Below, in pieces: positions 12,201 through 20,887 of a stretch of 64,000 bases of DNA. Made by a program: the position numbers and the translations under genes. How positions within the stretch are numbered: the stretch's first letter is position 1; each line of letters opens with the position of its first letter. The stretch covers positions 62,632,263 to 62,696,262 of the forward strand of contig JANDEH010000001.1 in the NCBI GenBank assembly GCA_024610705.1, given 5' to 3'. Below the pieces are notes generated by a model. That model made no database searches, was not told the DNA's origin, and saw nothing but the letters and a program-made list of their open reading frames with translations. Source of the stretch: Tetragnatha versicolor (Eukaryota; Arthropoda; Arachnida; Araneae; Tetragnathidae).

Positions 12201-15140
12201 AGAAGAATATAATCAATAGACTAAATGTAACTTTTGAATACAAGAGAAGGCTTTACTTCACAGTGTCTAAATTTAAAGAGAACATTTTATAAAGCATAGG
12301 TACAAAGATTTTGTAATACCTTCGTACATCCCAGTAGCTTTTATGCAGTACTTAGCTTCATGAATTCCATCACATATGGTTGGTTCAATGATTAAACCAT
12401 CTTTGTTGAATGCTTCTGAGCAATAGGTGTCTTCATTAGAGTTACATTGGTAACAATATATCCCAAGAGCTAAAATGTACGAGAAAATAATAAACTTTTT
12501 TGTTACAAAAAATCAATAGTAAAAAATTTATTTTGAATGGTTTGTAAGTATTTCCTATATTAAAGCTTTTAGTTAAAAATCTTGAAAATATGGCTAGTCT
12601 CCAATGAAACATCCATGTTTAATATAATAAAAATAGATACAAAGGATCACAAATATTCTATTCTAATAGCCATATCTATTCCACATTTGAGGATGTTTAT
12701 GAAGCCATACTTCCAGCATTCCTGGAATGAATGGTTTTATGTACTTTTGCCGTGACTGACATCAGTCATCTACAAAATATAAAGAAACTTGACGTGTTGA
12801 GTATCGTTTAGATCTTTTATTGTGTTCTGCTTTTATTTCATTCTCATATAGGCAATGATTTATAATATGTCCTTATATATTACTAAAGCATGCATAATAA
12901 AGATTCCTGTAACAGAAAGAAAATAGAATATTAAAACAGAGAACTTACAATTATTTTAAGATCTAGAGTGAAGGAAGATGCAACTTTTTCTTGCTTTTTT
13001 TAATGGGTACTGAACCCATTTACCATCACTTTAAGTATAAAAACTACTAAAAATAGTAGGAATTAACTTTCGAAAACTTTTCCTTAAAATTTTATCAACT
13101 TTCCACTATTTTAAAACTAACTAGAATCTTAACTAATAAAATTGCAAACAGAAAAGGAGAAGACTTAATGAATGTTAAGTACCAATTAACATCTTTATTA
13201 ACCTTTCTATAACTTCATGCAGAAAGTTTAAGCTTAAAAATATTTAATTGTTGCTTTCCATTTAGCTGGCTGGCACCCAAGAGTGTTCTGATTATCATTT
13301 AAACAATATTTATATTCTTTCAAACACACCACATGCTGACATTAATTCACACACGTTTTCAAAAACCAAACACCTTCCTTTTTACAGTGTTCTTAACCAA
13401 ATATGATTAATTTTAATTTCAAAACAGAAAAACATTTTGGGATTTACTAGTGTTCATTTTTGTCAAATTTTTTTTAATAAGAGGATATGTTAATTTTGTG
13501 ATGAAAATCATCAGAAGAAATAATATTCACACTATAAATTAAAAAAACAGTAAATGGTCTGCAAATTTTTATGCAATCAAATATTACCTGAGAGAAAAAT
13601 TAAAACAATAAGGAAGTGTTTTTACCTCTGAATAAAAATCTCAAATTAAAAGTACTTAAATGTAGAGTTATTTTGTGTAAATTTTTGCATGAGTATGACT
13701 TTTTAAAAATAGAGCTTTCGGTAAATATTTCAAGACCAGCGCCAATCTCGCCAACACAATAACACAAAGTACAACAAACCCGCCAGAGAAGCAGGAGGAT
13801 CACTCTTTTTTGGTGCAGCCCGAAAGTCTTTTTTGCCTTGGCAAGGTTGGCATCGGTCTTGAAATTTTAACCAAGCTTTTCATGAGGGCTTTTAAAAAAT
13901 TTTCTTCAAGTTTTCAAATCAAGGAAACAAGCTGCTGCCTCCGAAACATTCTTTCTGGTTAGCTAGAAACGAAAAAATGGCAGTAAAACTAGCTTTTGTT
14001 TGAAGCAAACACGAGCTTTGTGTTTGTCTTTAGCCTTGACTTTTTTCACTGCATGGAGCTGAGCAATTTAGTTAACAGGAGCATTAATAACTTAAAAAGA
14101 AATTAGACCACAAAGAACTGGTTTAGTGGAAAACCTCTTCCAAATAGTAACAAAGGATTTAGATGTGGACTTCAATTGTTTAGAAGCAAAAAGTGTAAGA
14201 AAACATAGGCATGAATGAATTTAGGAGGTCAACCTCCCGCCAGAGGGCAAAGCTAGGGACTTCAGGGAGGGTCGATTACATAGAAAACACTCATTGCCAT
14301 TAAAAATGGAATAGATGTTGAAAATGTAGTGGAAAGCGTTAAGAATTACTTCCCGTAAATCTGCCTATGACCCATATAGTACTAATGATATTTTTTCTTT
14401 ATTTTTAATTATTTACAACAATGGACAAAATATGAAGAATTTCAACTATGATAGAACAATAAATTTAAGAAAAAATACATAAACACCATTAAAAATTAAA
14501 ACATAAACATCAAAATTTGATGAGCCTGGCAAGCTTCCTTATTATGCCTAAAAAACATTTGATCCCATTGAATACTAATTTTGCTATGAGCTAAAAAAAA
14601 ACATCAAAGTACCTACTTAAAATTAAGAATAATAAGTAAAACCTTTGTTACCAAATAGTCAATCTATCAATAAATATGAGTCAAAAAACATTGATTGAAA
14701 AATAAACAACATACCAAGTAAACACTTTTTTTTAGATATAGCCAGAATGTTTGTCTTTAATTAATTACTGTTTACAATCAGGCGAAAATTACTAAACGTC
14801 AAAATAAAATGATTACTGTATGTTTTTAAATTGGATGTTGATATTTCTTGTTCTTTGAAACTCTCTAGATGGTTAGTAACCGTTTCTAAAATGTATAGTG
14901 GCTATGTGAAAAATCAGTAACATTCAACAAATAAAAATGACCTCAAAATTGCATTGATTGCTCTTAATTTAGGTTTATGATTAGCTATAATTTAATGTTA
15001 TAATGAGAATAGGATAATAATCGCGATTATAAGTGTAAACAGAGAAACTAAAATTACCAAACAGCGTCGTGTTGATATTTACCTGATGGTATAAGCAACA
15101 AACACGAGCACAATGATGATACTAAAGCGATTAACTTCAT
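3041..15140 (-). CDS. Ly6/uPAR (three-finger) GPI-anchored-type protein, three coding exons
   Basis: Joining exons 15140-15083, 12469-12320 and 3255-3041 on the minus strand gives one open frame of 423 nt (140 residues). Residues 1-20 are a hydrophobic signal peptide (MKLIALVSS... ending PSA). The mature part opens with YCYQCN and carries cysteines at 25, 28, 36, 52, 61, 78, 87, 102, 106 and 111. The last is followed by N112, giving the CN ending diagnostic of Ly6/uPAR three-finger domains. N112-G-S is also an N-glycosylation sequon. Residues 122-138 form a hydrophobic tail ending just before R139-H140, fitting a GPI-attachment signal with a likely cleavage site near 112-114. Both introns have GT-AG borders and phase 1, and the start has a good context (GAAAATGA). 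Family members act outside the cell at membranes, for example regulating ion channels or septate junctions in insects (quiver/sleepless, boudin, crooked). Which of these it corresponds to, if any, I cannot tell. Intron 2 is about 9 kb and full of transposons. Confidence 0.88.
3256..4600. other. 3'-proximal part of Ly6 intron 2, no feature recognised
   Basis: AT-rich intron sequence. I saw no exon-like island, RNA gene or complete repeat on either strand. Confidence 0.5.
4601..5329. mobile_element. Pogo/Tigger-type MITE with GC-rich interior
   Basis: Near-perfect terminal inverted repeats: both ends read CAGTAAAGCACCGTTTATAC inward and stay partly similar further in (repeats of TTTATACG). A TA lies on each side (4599-4600 and 5330-5331), the target duplication of Tc1/mariner/pogo elements. 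There is no transposase; the 101-residue frame over its left end only reads through the TIR. The middle (about 4830-5050) is clearly GC-richer than the surroundings and has no obvious relation to the ends, so it could be captured sequence or the remnant of a longer parent. It sits in intron 2 of the Ly6 gene. Confidence 0.85.
5330..5633. other. Intron DNA between transposons, nothing recognised
   Basis: AT-rich sequence of intron 2. The stretch 5604-5633 (GCCTGGGTGAAACACGCGGG) may be the start of the repeat that carries the motif cluster to its right, but I could not prove it. Confidence 0.35.
5634..6011. repeat. Cluster of GTTACGGACGTAAC near-palindromes
   Basis: The 14-bp motif GTTACGGACGTAAC occurs exactly at 5634-5647, 5800-5813 and 5998-6011, with a degenerate copy at about 5976-5989 (CTTACGGACTTAAA). 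It is nearly self-complementary. The copies sit 166 and about 198 bp apart in very AT-rich DNA. They lie about 0.7-1.3 kb left of the repeat end at 6707-6969 and may belong to the same element, in which case they resemble the subterminal binding sites of DNA transposons. That assignment is inference. Confidence 0.5.
6012..6706. other. AT-rich intron DNA, possibly interior of a transposon
   Basis: This links the motif cluster to the repeat end at 6707-6969. No reading frame or other repeat was recognised. Confidence 0.3.
6707..6969. repeat. 3'-end of the dispersed repeat also at 1-262 (copy 2)
   Basis: Aligned over its full length with 1-262, same orientation, and ending at the same CCCACCCTA. 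The sequences after it differ (ATGCTCAATG here, CTGTAGGTAC in copy 1), which fixes the element end. The minus-strand 113-residue frame over it is an accident of low stop density and has no recognisable domain. Confidence 0.8.
7199..7420. repeat. Perfect 111-bp tandem duplication
   Basis: Unit 7199-7309 is repeated as 7310-7420 with no difference that I can see. Both begin CATGGTTAAAATG and end ACTTAAAAAA. It lies inside intron 2. Identity suggests a recent event or an assembly duplication. Confidence 0.9.
7665..8280 (+). pseudogene. 5'-truncated, frameshifted LINE (non-LTR retrotransposon) 3' end
   Basis: The frame ending at 8069 closes with YLAPKLFNSLPLNL followed by a stretch like SSFKRNLFNFL. 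This is the characteristic C-terminal tail of reverse transcriptases of CR1/Jockey-like LINEs (pattern aP-lwNsLP ... FK-Lk-L). Upstream, another frame carries ERTYNSRS, resembling the YNTRS motif that normally precedes this tail in the same protein, so at least one frameshift separates them. After the stop there is about 210 bp of 3'UTR and an (ATT)n tail at 8263-8280, a common 3' end of such elements. The catalytic domain is absent; the copy is dead on arrival and lies in the sense direction opposite to the host gene. Confidence 0.65.
8263..8280 (+). repeat. (ATT)n microsatellite tail
   Basis: Six ATT-type units directly follow AATAAAG and close the LINE fragment, as expected of a target-primed reverse-transcription tail. 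Confidence 0.7.
8634..8760. mobile_element. Possible hAT-type end and old repeat interrupted by the foldback element
   Basis: CCAGGGGTCCGCAAG resembles the CAGGGGTC... ends of many hAT elements; no matching right end was found. The following bases to 8760, continued beyond the foldback at 11162, resemble an uninterrupted copy at about 23460-23550 (shared GATACAC, TTTTTACAAAA, then TGCTTAATT...AAATTGTTAAATT). So the foldback landed inside an older repeat. Confidence 0.4.
8752..8760. repeat. Left target-site duplication of the foldback element
   Basis: ATGCTACCT, identical to 11153-11161. Confidence 0.8.
8761..11152. mobile_element. Mutator-like foldback element with ~950-bp inverted arms
   Basis: Two long inverted arms, 8761-9710 and 10190-11152, flank a 479-bp centre. 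The arms match closely almost throughout; the main difference is about 20 extra bases near the right outer end. Both outer ends read TAGGGTGGT inward. The 9-bp sequence ATGCTACCT stands on each side (8752-8760 and 11153-11161), a perfect target duplication. Long inverted repeats with 9-bp duplications are the hallmark of Mutator-like elements. No transposase is encoded: frames of 65-69 residues in the arms are mirror images of each other and only reflect the inverted repeat. The alternative is another foldback family with 8- or 9-bp duplications. Confidence 0.8.
11153..11161. repeat. Right target-site duplication of the foldback element
   Basis: ATGCTACCT, identical to 8752-8760. Loss of the element and one duplication would restore the older repeat seen at about 23460-23550. 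Confidence 0.8.
11162..12319. other. 5'-proximal part of Ly6 intron 2
   Basis: At 11212-11265 there is a decayed copy of a module that recurs in the hAT MITEs (GGGGGTCCAGGGGTTTTCCC then AATTTGACCCTAAAAAA). The rest is AT-rich intron in which I see no gene, RNA or complete repeat. Confidence 0.4.
12320..12469 (-). CDS. Ly6 gene exon 2 (first fingers)
   Basis: This 150-nt exon lies between acceptor TACATTTTAG and donor GAAG|GTATTA. It encodes residues 20-69 plus one base, including the YCYQCN opening and cysteines 25, 28, 36, 52 and 61. Without the splice the frame is broken by stops on both sides. Phase 1 at both borders is the usual arrangement for this family. Confidence 0.88.
12470..15082. 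other. Ly6 intron 1, no further feature recognised
   Basis: The 2.6-kb first intron has GT-AG borders and is AT-rich. A somewhat GC-richer stretch at about 13740-14040 and another at 14225-14275 might be old repeat fragments, but nothing recognisable is encoded; a 67-residue minus-strand frame at 13600-13803 lacks coding character. Confidence 0.5.
15083..15140 (-). CDS. Ly6 gene exon 1 (signal peptide)
   Basis: The exon contributes 58 nt: the ATG and 18 further codons of hydrophobic signal peptide, then one base of codon 20. The donor is CAG|GTAAAT at 15082-15081. The upstream limit of the exon, including the 5'UTR, is not visible. Confidence 0.85.
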
Positions 15141-15491
15141 TTTCAGTTAATTTTGAAGAGATAAACACAAACTATAACGCGATACAAGACTTCATGTTCT
15201 AAAATATCTAAAAACCTAAGCGTGAAGATGACACACAAATAAAATAGGCGCGGCCGAGCGAGCTGCTGCTCTCGAAAAATGTAAATATACGTTGCGTTAC
15301 GGTCACCGTTACAGCGAAGGCAATTTTTCGAATACAGAGAAATAATGTCATTGGACATAATTTCAGGCATAAATCATAAAGACATGAGTGTATAAAATAT
15401 TTGCACGTCTCGGAATAAACTTGATATTGTGATAATGTAAATGAAATAAAAGCTAAACCTATCGTATTTCAAAGGAGGACTACGCTACATA
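15141..15491. promoter_or_regulatory. Presumed promoter / 5'UTR region of the Ly6 gene, possibly bidirectional
   Basis: This is the sequence upstream of the Ly6 start codon. It contains a distinctly GC-rich, CpG-containing patch at 15246-15275 (GCGCGGCCGAGCGAGCTGCT) in otherwise AT-rich DNA. No clear TATA box is found on the minus strand. On the plus strand TATAAAAT lies at about 15391 and faces the candidate exon at 15492, so a shared promoter is possible. Function is inferred from position and composition only. Confidence 0.35.
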
Positions 15492-15583
15492 ATGGGTCAT
15501 TTTTCTAGCGAATTCTTATCTGCAAAGATGCGTACAAAATTCGAGACAAAAGACCAGGCCTTTACGAATGGAAATCTACGAAG
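15492..15583 (+). CDS. Candidate first coding exon of an unknown divergent gene
   Basis: An ATG at 15492 opens a frame of 30 codons plus two bases up to a donor-like AAG|GTAACA. Without splicing the frame stops at once (AGG TAA). The peptide begins MGHFSSEF, which fits the N-myristoylation consensus (G2, S6), and the stretch is less AT-rich than its surroundings. It starts 352 bp from the Ly6 start on the other strand. I do not recognise the protein and found no convincing second exon, so this may be chance. Confidence 0.2.
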
Positions 15584-16073
15584 GTAACATTTAATGAATC
15601 CATTTATATTCTTATTGGCGTTAGAAATATTTTAGGAAACACTGTTATACACATATAAAGGAGTTATATTACACATATAATGATTCCAGACTTTTCTCCT
15701 TCATCTTGATGGAATTTGTTCTACAGATGCGGTGCAGGGTGTATTTTGTTGCAGCCATGTATGTTTTACTAAAATCGAAAAACAACTTCAAAAAAACGAA
15801 AAAGGTCAAATGAAATATAAAAATCGTCTCGATACTTTTTGCATTATACAAAACACTTTTAAATATTTTTGTGATTCAATACATTGCTTAAAAATATTCA
15901 TTCATTGATCATTTTAATACTTGTGTATTTTATTGAAAAATGCTGTGTTAAATTCTATCCTAAATTGGTTTCCAGCACGGATAAAAAATAATTATTACCT
16001 GTTGGTTCCTTCCATATTTTTTGAGTAAATATAACTATATTGCAAAAAAAATAATTTGTGTATTTACAGTTAC
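15584..16073. other. Non-coding, nothing recognised
   Basis: AT-rich sequence with no supported gene or repeat. A minus-strand 60-residue frame at 15669-15851 is K/F-rich low-complexity translation. Confidence 0.4.
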
Positions 16074-16081
16074 AGTTCAGC
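16074..16081. repeat. Left target-site duplication, hAT MITE copy 1
   Basis: AGTTCAGC, repeated exactly at 16643-16650. Confidence 0.85.
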
Positions 16082-16642
16082 CATGGGCGTAGCCAGGGGC
16101 AAGTAGGGTCGACTTTTTTATGTTTATGGAGAACAATTTTAAAGCCCTGTGAGAAAGGGCCGTAACCACAGTATTGTTTCGAGAGGGGTATTTGACCTTT
16201 AATGACATTAATGTAAAGTTTTATGGGTAGCGTGGAAACAATGAGGTTTCTTTCATCTCTGTTAATAGGTTTAATGTAGTTTTTCAACACTTTTTTAGCT
16301 AAAATTTGTGTCCAAGAAGAATTTAAATATAGTGGTTCAAAGGGTGTCTGGGGTTCTCCCCCAGAAAAATTTTGGAAATTTGACCCTAAGAACAGGGTTT
16401 TAAATACACGTAAACCCAAATTTGGACGAACATTTTTAAGTAGAATTTAGATTTTAATGAACTTATTAAAAAGAAGTGAGAATAATAACGGTTTCAATAC
16501 TAAAGGGGGGCCTTGGGGCCCTCCCCCAGAAAATTTTTGAAAATTTGACCCTAAAAAACGGTTTTAACCTAATTAAAAGTAAATTATTCAGGACTTGGGG
16601 GGGCAGCTGCCCCCCCCCTGCACCCCCCTGGCTACGCCCATG
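16082..16642. mobile_element. hAT-type MITE, copy 1
   Basis: Terminal inverted repeats CATGGGCGTAGCCAGGG are flanked by a perfect 8-bp target duplication AGTTCAGC (16074-16081 and 16643-16650), the duplication length of hAT transposons. The body is nearly identical to copy 2 at 23998-24592. Internally it has two versions of a module with a C-rich hairpin and the phrase AAATTTGACCCTAA (about 16340-16400 and 16503-16570). A 154-residue minus-strand frame across it (to 16419) is not a gene: it spans the MITE and its flank and has no transposase motif. Confidence 0.88.
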
Positions 16643-16650
16643 AGTTCAGC
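16643..16650. repeat. Right target-site duplication, hAT MITE copy 1
   Basis: AGTTCAGC, identical to 16074-16081. Confidence 0.85.
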
Positions 16651-17112
16651 ATGTGACTCTAAATTGAATTTAATACCTCCTCGTCAAGTCATTTAAATTT
16701 TTTGCATCATCAGATCAAGGGCGTGTCAAGACCAGATTTTCGGGGGGGGGCATATCAAGGCATGTTATTTTCCAAATTTTTAGTTCCCTCAGATTTGTTT
16801 TTGAATTTTAGCATCGCAAAAAGTGCTTTCAAGCAGATGATATTTGGTGACATGCCAAATTTTTGAAGAAAAAAAAGCGAAACAGAAAACCGGACGTAAT
16901 AATTTTTGTGGGCCATAACCAGACATTTGTTGGAGAGGTGTTTTGGTTCTCAATTTTTTCAAATAATTATTTTTTTTAAGTAACACATTTCTTCAATAAA
17001 TGAAATGAGAAACTTGGTTTAGGTTTGAAAAGGTTATTTCAGAAAAGCAATATCTCTAAAACAAAATGGGGTTCTCCCCCAGAAAATTTTGTTAAATTTG
17101 TCTTAAAATAGC
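16651..17112. other. Repeat debris with G-run and hairpin module
   Basis: Contains a run of ten G at about 16741-16750 and, at 17069-17105, another copy of the module GGGGTTCTCCCCCAGAAAAT seen in the hAT MITEs. This suggests a further, truncated member of that group. No gene. Confidence 0.4.
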
Positions 17113-17370
17113 CTTGTAGCATCTTCAAAACAGCAGACGTTGGACGAATCCATTTATTTACAAGACGAACTATTATTTACAAATTTACAAAGAAAGAGAA
17201 AACTAAGAACAAGCCCCGCGCGCCAACCGGCACGCGGCGGGGAGATCTCGACACTCTATAAATCACTTCACTTCAATACCTACGAAGAAATTACATATAC
17301 ACGTACATTAAACAGGAAAACGCGCAGTGCCCTCAGGCGAGAGAGGAGGAAACTAATAAGTACATGAAAT
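17113..17370 (+). other. GC-richer stretch with unrecognised 75-residue frame
   Basis: A frame from 17140 to 17367 encodes a basic peptide (SPARQPARGG in the middle, ending RRERRKLIST). The composition (GCGCGCCAACCGGCACGCGG) is unlike the neighbours. CTCTATAAATCA inside resembles a TATA box. It might be a fragment of a retroelement or of a captured gene; I recognise no domain, and the surrounding debris makes a host exon unlikely. Confidence 0.25.
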
Positions 17371-17729
17371 ATCTGTTACAGCCTTTGATAACACCTAAAG
17401 AGGATAACTAATTGTACTCTTTAGAATTTTAAAGAGAAAATAAAGTACATACTATAATAAGTAATCATGATAATTTCGGAAGTGGGAAGTCCCCCATCCC
17501 ATCCATCACCTTGGCATTCGGCTTGAAAATGAAGAACAAATTTTATACAGAAAGTTTTAGTTTAATTCAAAGAAGAAATCAGCTTAAATGAATTTTAAAT
17601 TCCTTTTGAGTTTAAAATTTAAATTTTTAAAATGAGACGTTAAACACTAAAAAAAACCCTTATTTTTATGCCCAAGTAAAAATATCACATAAACCTGTAC
17701 GAAGCTAAGGGGGAGCGGACCTCAGCATT
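17371..17729. other. Non-coding, nothing recognised
   Basis: AT-rich sequence with a short GC-richer stretch around 17480-17520; no gene or complete repeat supported. Confidence 0.35.
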
Positions 17730-17732
17730 TAA

Positions 17733-18140
17733 ATGAGGAAGTTGCATGATTTTTTTTTATTTTTTTAATCGATTTCTCTTGCAAAAATAAGCAACTACCC
17801 AAAATTTGAGGCCGATCGAGAAATTTTTTGATTGTCAAAAAAATTAACAAAAATCCCCTTTTTAAAAGCGCGCAAAAACGCCAAGAGTTTGGATGTGACG
17901 TCATCTTATACTAAACATTGTTGTAAAGCAATGGAGTTGATGGTATTTTTGTTGACGTCATCTTATAGTTTAAACAATAAACGTTTTCAGTCACGTGTTT
18001 TTTTTTCGACTTTTAAATTAAAATATTTAATTACCTGCACATTTTTTTGAAAAACTGACTAGATATTTCATTTTACCATACAAAAAACCATACGGAACAC
18101 TTGTTTGGTTTTGAAAATCTGACACATGCAACTTCCTTAT
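17733..18140. mobile_element. Harbinger-like MITE, copy 1
   Basis: The ends are inverted repeats (left ATGAGGAAGTTGCATG, right on the opposite strand ATAAGGAAGTTGCATG). TAA stands on both sides (17730-17732, 18141-18143), compatible with the 3-bp TWA duplication of PIF/Harbinger elements. A second copy lies at 22781-23297, sharing the terminal parts and the internal stretch TTTTCAGTCACGTGTTTTTT. Superfamily assignment rests only on the duplication. Confidence 0.65.
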
Positions 18141-18143
18141 TAA

Positions 18144-18762
18144 GTTACACATATAATGTCTGTGTATTCTACATTTTGAGCTCTAAGTAAAAATGAAGGT
18201 TAGGGGGGTCACCGTCACCCTAGGAAAATTTGGAAAATTTACCTTTAAAAAGCAAAGTTTTAGCTCATTTCGAGACCTTGTAGACTACATAGTTTTTAAG
18301 AGGAAAATTATAAATGTGCCTAATTTTCGAGGGGGTTGGAGGTCTTCCTTCAGAAAAACGTTGAACTATGCGCTTTAAACTATATAGTGCTTGGCATATT
18401 TTGAAACTCTTTGTGGAACACCCTGAAAAAGATCTCTTCTAAGACGCATAACTTTCAATGGAAAAGCACAACAGGAACCTACAGGGGGGTTTGGGGATTC
18501 TCCCCCCAAAAAATTTCCAGAATTTTAGCATAAAAAAGTGGGTTTTGAGCTATTTGTGAAGGTTTCTCGGCGGGGCCCCTGGACACCCCCCTGTACCCTT
18601 GTATCAGATATTATTAGAGAAACATTATATGAGACATCAGGGAAGATGTTAATTTTTCGAGTTAATTTTATTTTATAATGAAAGAGTCGATATGATATAA
18701 GAATTATTTCTTGTTTCATATTGCGGGTATTTAAAATATTTCTTCGATTTCATTTAAATAAG
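18144..18762. repeat. Three decayed copies of the G/C-hairpin module
   Basis: At about 18201-18250, 18330-18365 and 18483-18545 the pattern 'G-run, short spacer, C-rich or CAGAAAA phrase, then AATTT' recurs; the third is clearest (TTGGGGATTCTCCCCCCAAA). They are related to the modules in the hAT MITEs. Another GC-rich stretch (CGGGGCCCCTGGACACCCCC) follows at about 18571-18590. GTGGAACACCCTGAAAA at 18412-18428 resembles a transposon terminus. No gene. Confidence 0.4.
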
Positions 18763-20817
18763 TAGGGGAGACCGTGGAGAGATGGGAAATTTTTTACAAA
18801 AATATTTTTAAAAATTCAGTTTTCCTTGTATAAATTTGAAACTGTCAAAAAAACGTCTTGAAACATTTTAACATGTTTAAAAAATATAACCAATGTGATG
18901 GCATTTAAAAAAAATTAAAATGTATGATTAATTTTAAAATATCTGGTTTATTACAAAAAAAAAGATCAGTTATTTTACCCTATGTACTTTGAAAAATCTA
19001 ACTTAAGTGAAAAATACAAAATAATTAAAATTATTTTTTAATCTAAAAAAATATGTTTTCAACTGCAATAATAAACAGTTCCAAAACAAAGGTATCTAAA
19101 TAATTGTATGCAATAGCTTATTTAGGTATTGAGAGGAATTGGGCATGGTATCCCATCCCACCCCGATAGCAACAGTTTTTTTTTTTAAAATAGGTTCTTA
19201 CAAAAGAAGTCTGGCTTTTAGGCTTAACTCAACTATTTATTCATAAAGAATACATTATTCCGTTTAGAAAACAATATAAACCATTAAGAAAGCAACCAAG
19301 AATCAGATTGAAAATTCACTTTGAAAAGTTTAATACTTAGTAACTTTTACTATAGTGAAACCATCTTTTTCATTCAGAAAGTTGTAGGAGCTTGCAACTA
19401 AAACAGTAGGGGAGAGTGTTGTACCTACGGACGGTTGTACCTTCAGCCACCTCATTTTAAAATTCGGGAAAAAATGTAAATTTGAATTTATGGTCGATTT
19501 TGAATGTAACCAGATGCTATCTAGTTGCTAACGTGAAATCAGCTGTAAAAAATATTATTTAAATTTTCAATAATAAAAATACTGTTTTTAGGTGCTCAAA
19601 GTTTTTTTTAGTGCATCACTACATTAATTATTTTCTTCCTCTATGATTATGATATGATAAAATGGGATATATTGGGGGAATCCCCGAGATTTTGAATTTT
19701 TAGTTTTGATATTAGAAATCGTCAGATCTCAATTCTTTTATCTTTTATAGAACTTTGAATGCAAAAACACCTGATGCTGTACCTTCGGACACCATAAGTG
19801 TTGTACCTACGGACACGTTCTTGTGGGTGTCTGTAGCTAATCGGCGTTTTAGAGTCAGGTTTCATTTAACTGAATACATTTTAATAAATGTTAAATTAAT
19901 TCTAAATGGTAATCTATTTGTCAGCGATTATTTTCAAGTGAATTTTAGATGAAAAATCAAATATTTTGTGATATAAACTACTTTTTTAAATTTATGATTC
20001 TACTTGGAATTTAATGTAAAATATGGTGTAAAACCCTAAGCACCCTATCGCATTTAAGTATGATGATTGAAAAAACTTAAAATTTCCACTGAAGAAGATT
20101 TACCACCAAATTATTATTGTTATTACCACCAAATGGTTGCATAACTAAGTGTGGATCGAATTGTTTTTTTTTTTGGATCAGTGAAGTTGTCAGATCAATC
20201 AGCATGATTGATGAAACTATTACCTTGAATTCTGATCTGAAAATACCATGTGATTTTTGTGTTTTTGGTAAAAAATCAAGACTTTTATCATTCAACTTCG
20301 TTTTAATGATCATTTACGATCTAAAACTACATTACTTTAAAAAATCTCTTTTCAATTTTAAAAAGGCTTAAAATAGGTTATTAAAAGGTAATTCATCAAT
20401 AAAAATGTTCATTCTTAGCTTTTTTCAAGTAAAACTTCCCTTTTTAAGGGTGTCCACAGGTACAACTGGGTCTGTCCATAGGTACAACAGGTCGTTGTAC
20501 CTTTGGACGCAAATTTTTCCAAGTTATTATAAATGATTAAAAATCCAATTTTCAAGATTTTGACTAATAAAAAATATCTCTCTACTCACAAAGGTTAGGA
20601 CTATAGGTTGGGCACTTTAAATGGTCAAAATGTGATTTTACCTGTCTTAGAAAAATCCAAACGTGATTTTTGTCCAGAGGTACAACACTCTCCCCTACAC
20701 TTAATAGCGTTAAGTATGAAGCCATGGTGGCTTTACCAGGTGGAACACTCAAAAACTAATTTTGTTTTTAATTATAAGATTTATTGAAGGTGTCCCATCC
20801 CTGCCCGGTCTCCCCTA
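18763..20817. mobile_element. Non-autonomous element with TAGGGGAGACCG termini, host of a nested element
   Basis: The left end TAGGGGAGACCGTGGAGAGA and the right end, read inward, TAGGGGAGACCGGGCAGGGA are inverted repeats, both running into ATGGGA. Removing the element nested at 19407-20697 leaves about 760 bp without coding capacity. TA at the outer edge could be the target duplication. TAGGGGAGA-type ends are widespread in invertebrate MITEs, but I cannot name the family. Confidence 0.6.
19407..20697. mobile_element. Nested element with TAGGGGAGAGTGTTGTACCT termini
   Basis: Both ends read TAGGGGAGAGTGTTGTACCT inward. Near the ends and in the interior, TTGTACCTACGGAC and variants, or the reverse complement, occur at least eight times (about 19419, 19433, 19779, 19801, 20450, 20473, 20494 and 20673). 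No transposase frame is present; 65-84-residue frames here are chance. It sits wholly within 18763-20817, so it inserted later. Confidence 0.7.
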
Positions 20818-20887
20818 TATTTTTAAACGCTTTTATTCTACTTGCTTTTGGCGGCGTTTTACGGGTGGAATTTTAAAACTCGATTTT

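Noticed and set aside
15955..16419. 154-residue minus-strand frame as a gene
   Set aside because: It runs across the terminal part of a hAT MITE with its target duplication and out into flanking DNA; the second MITE copy does not preserve the same frame.
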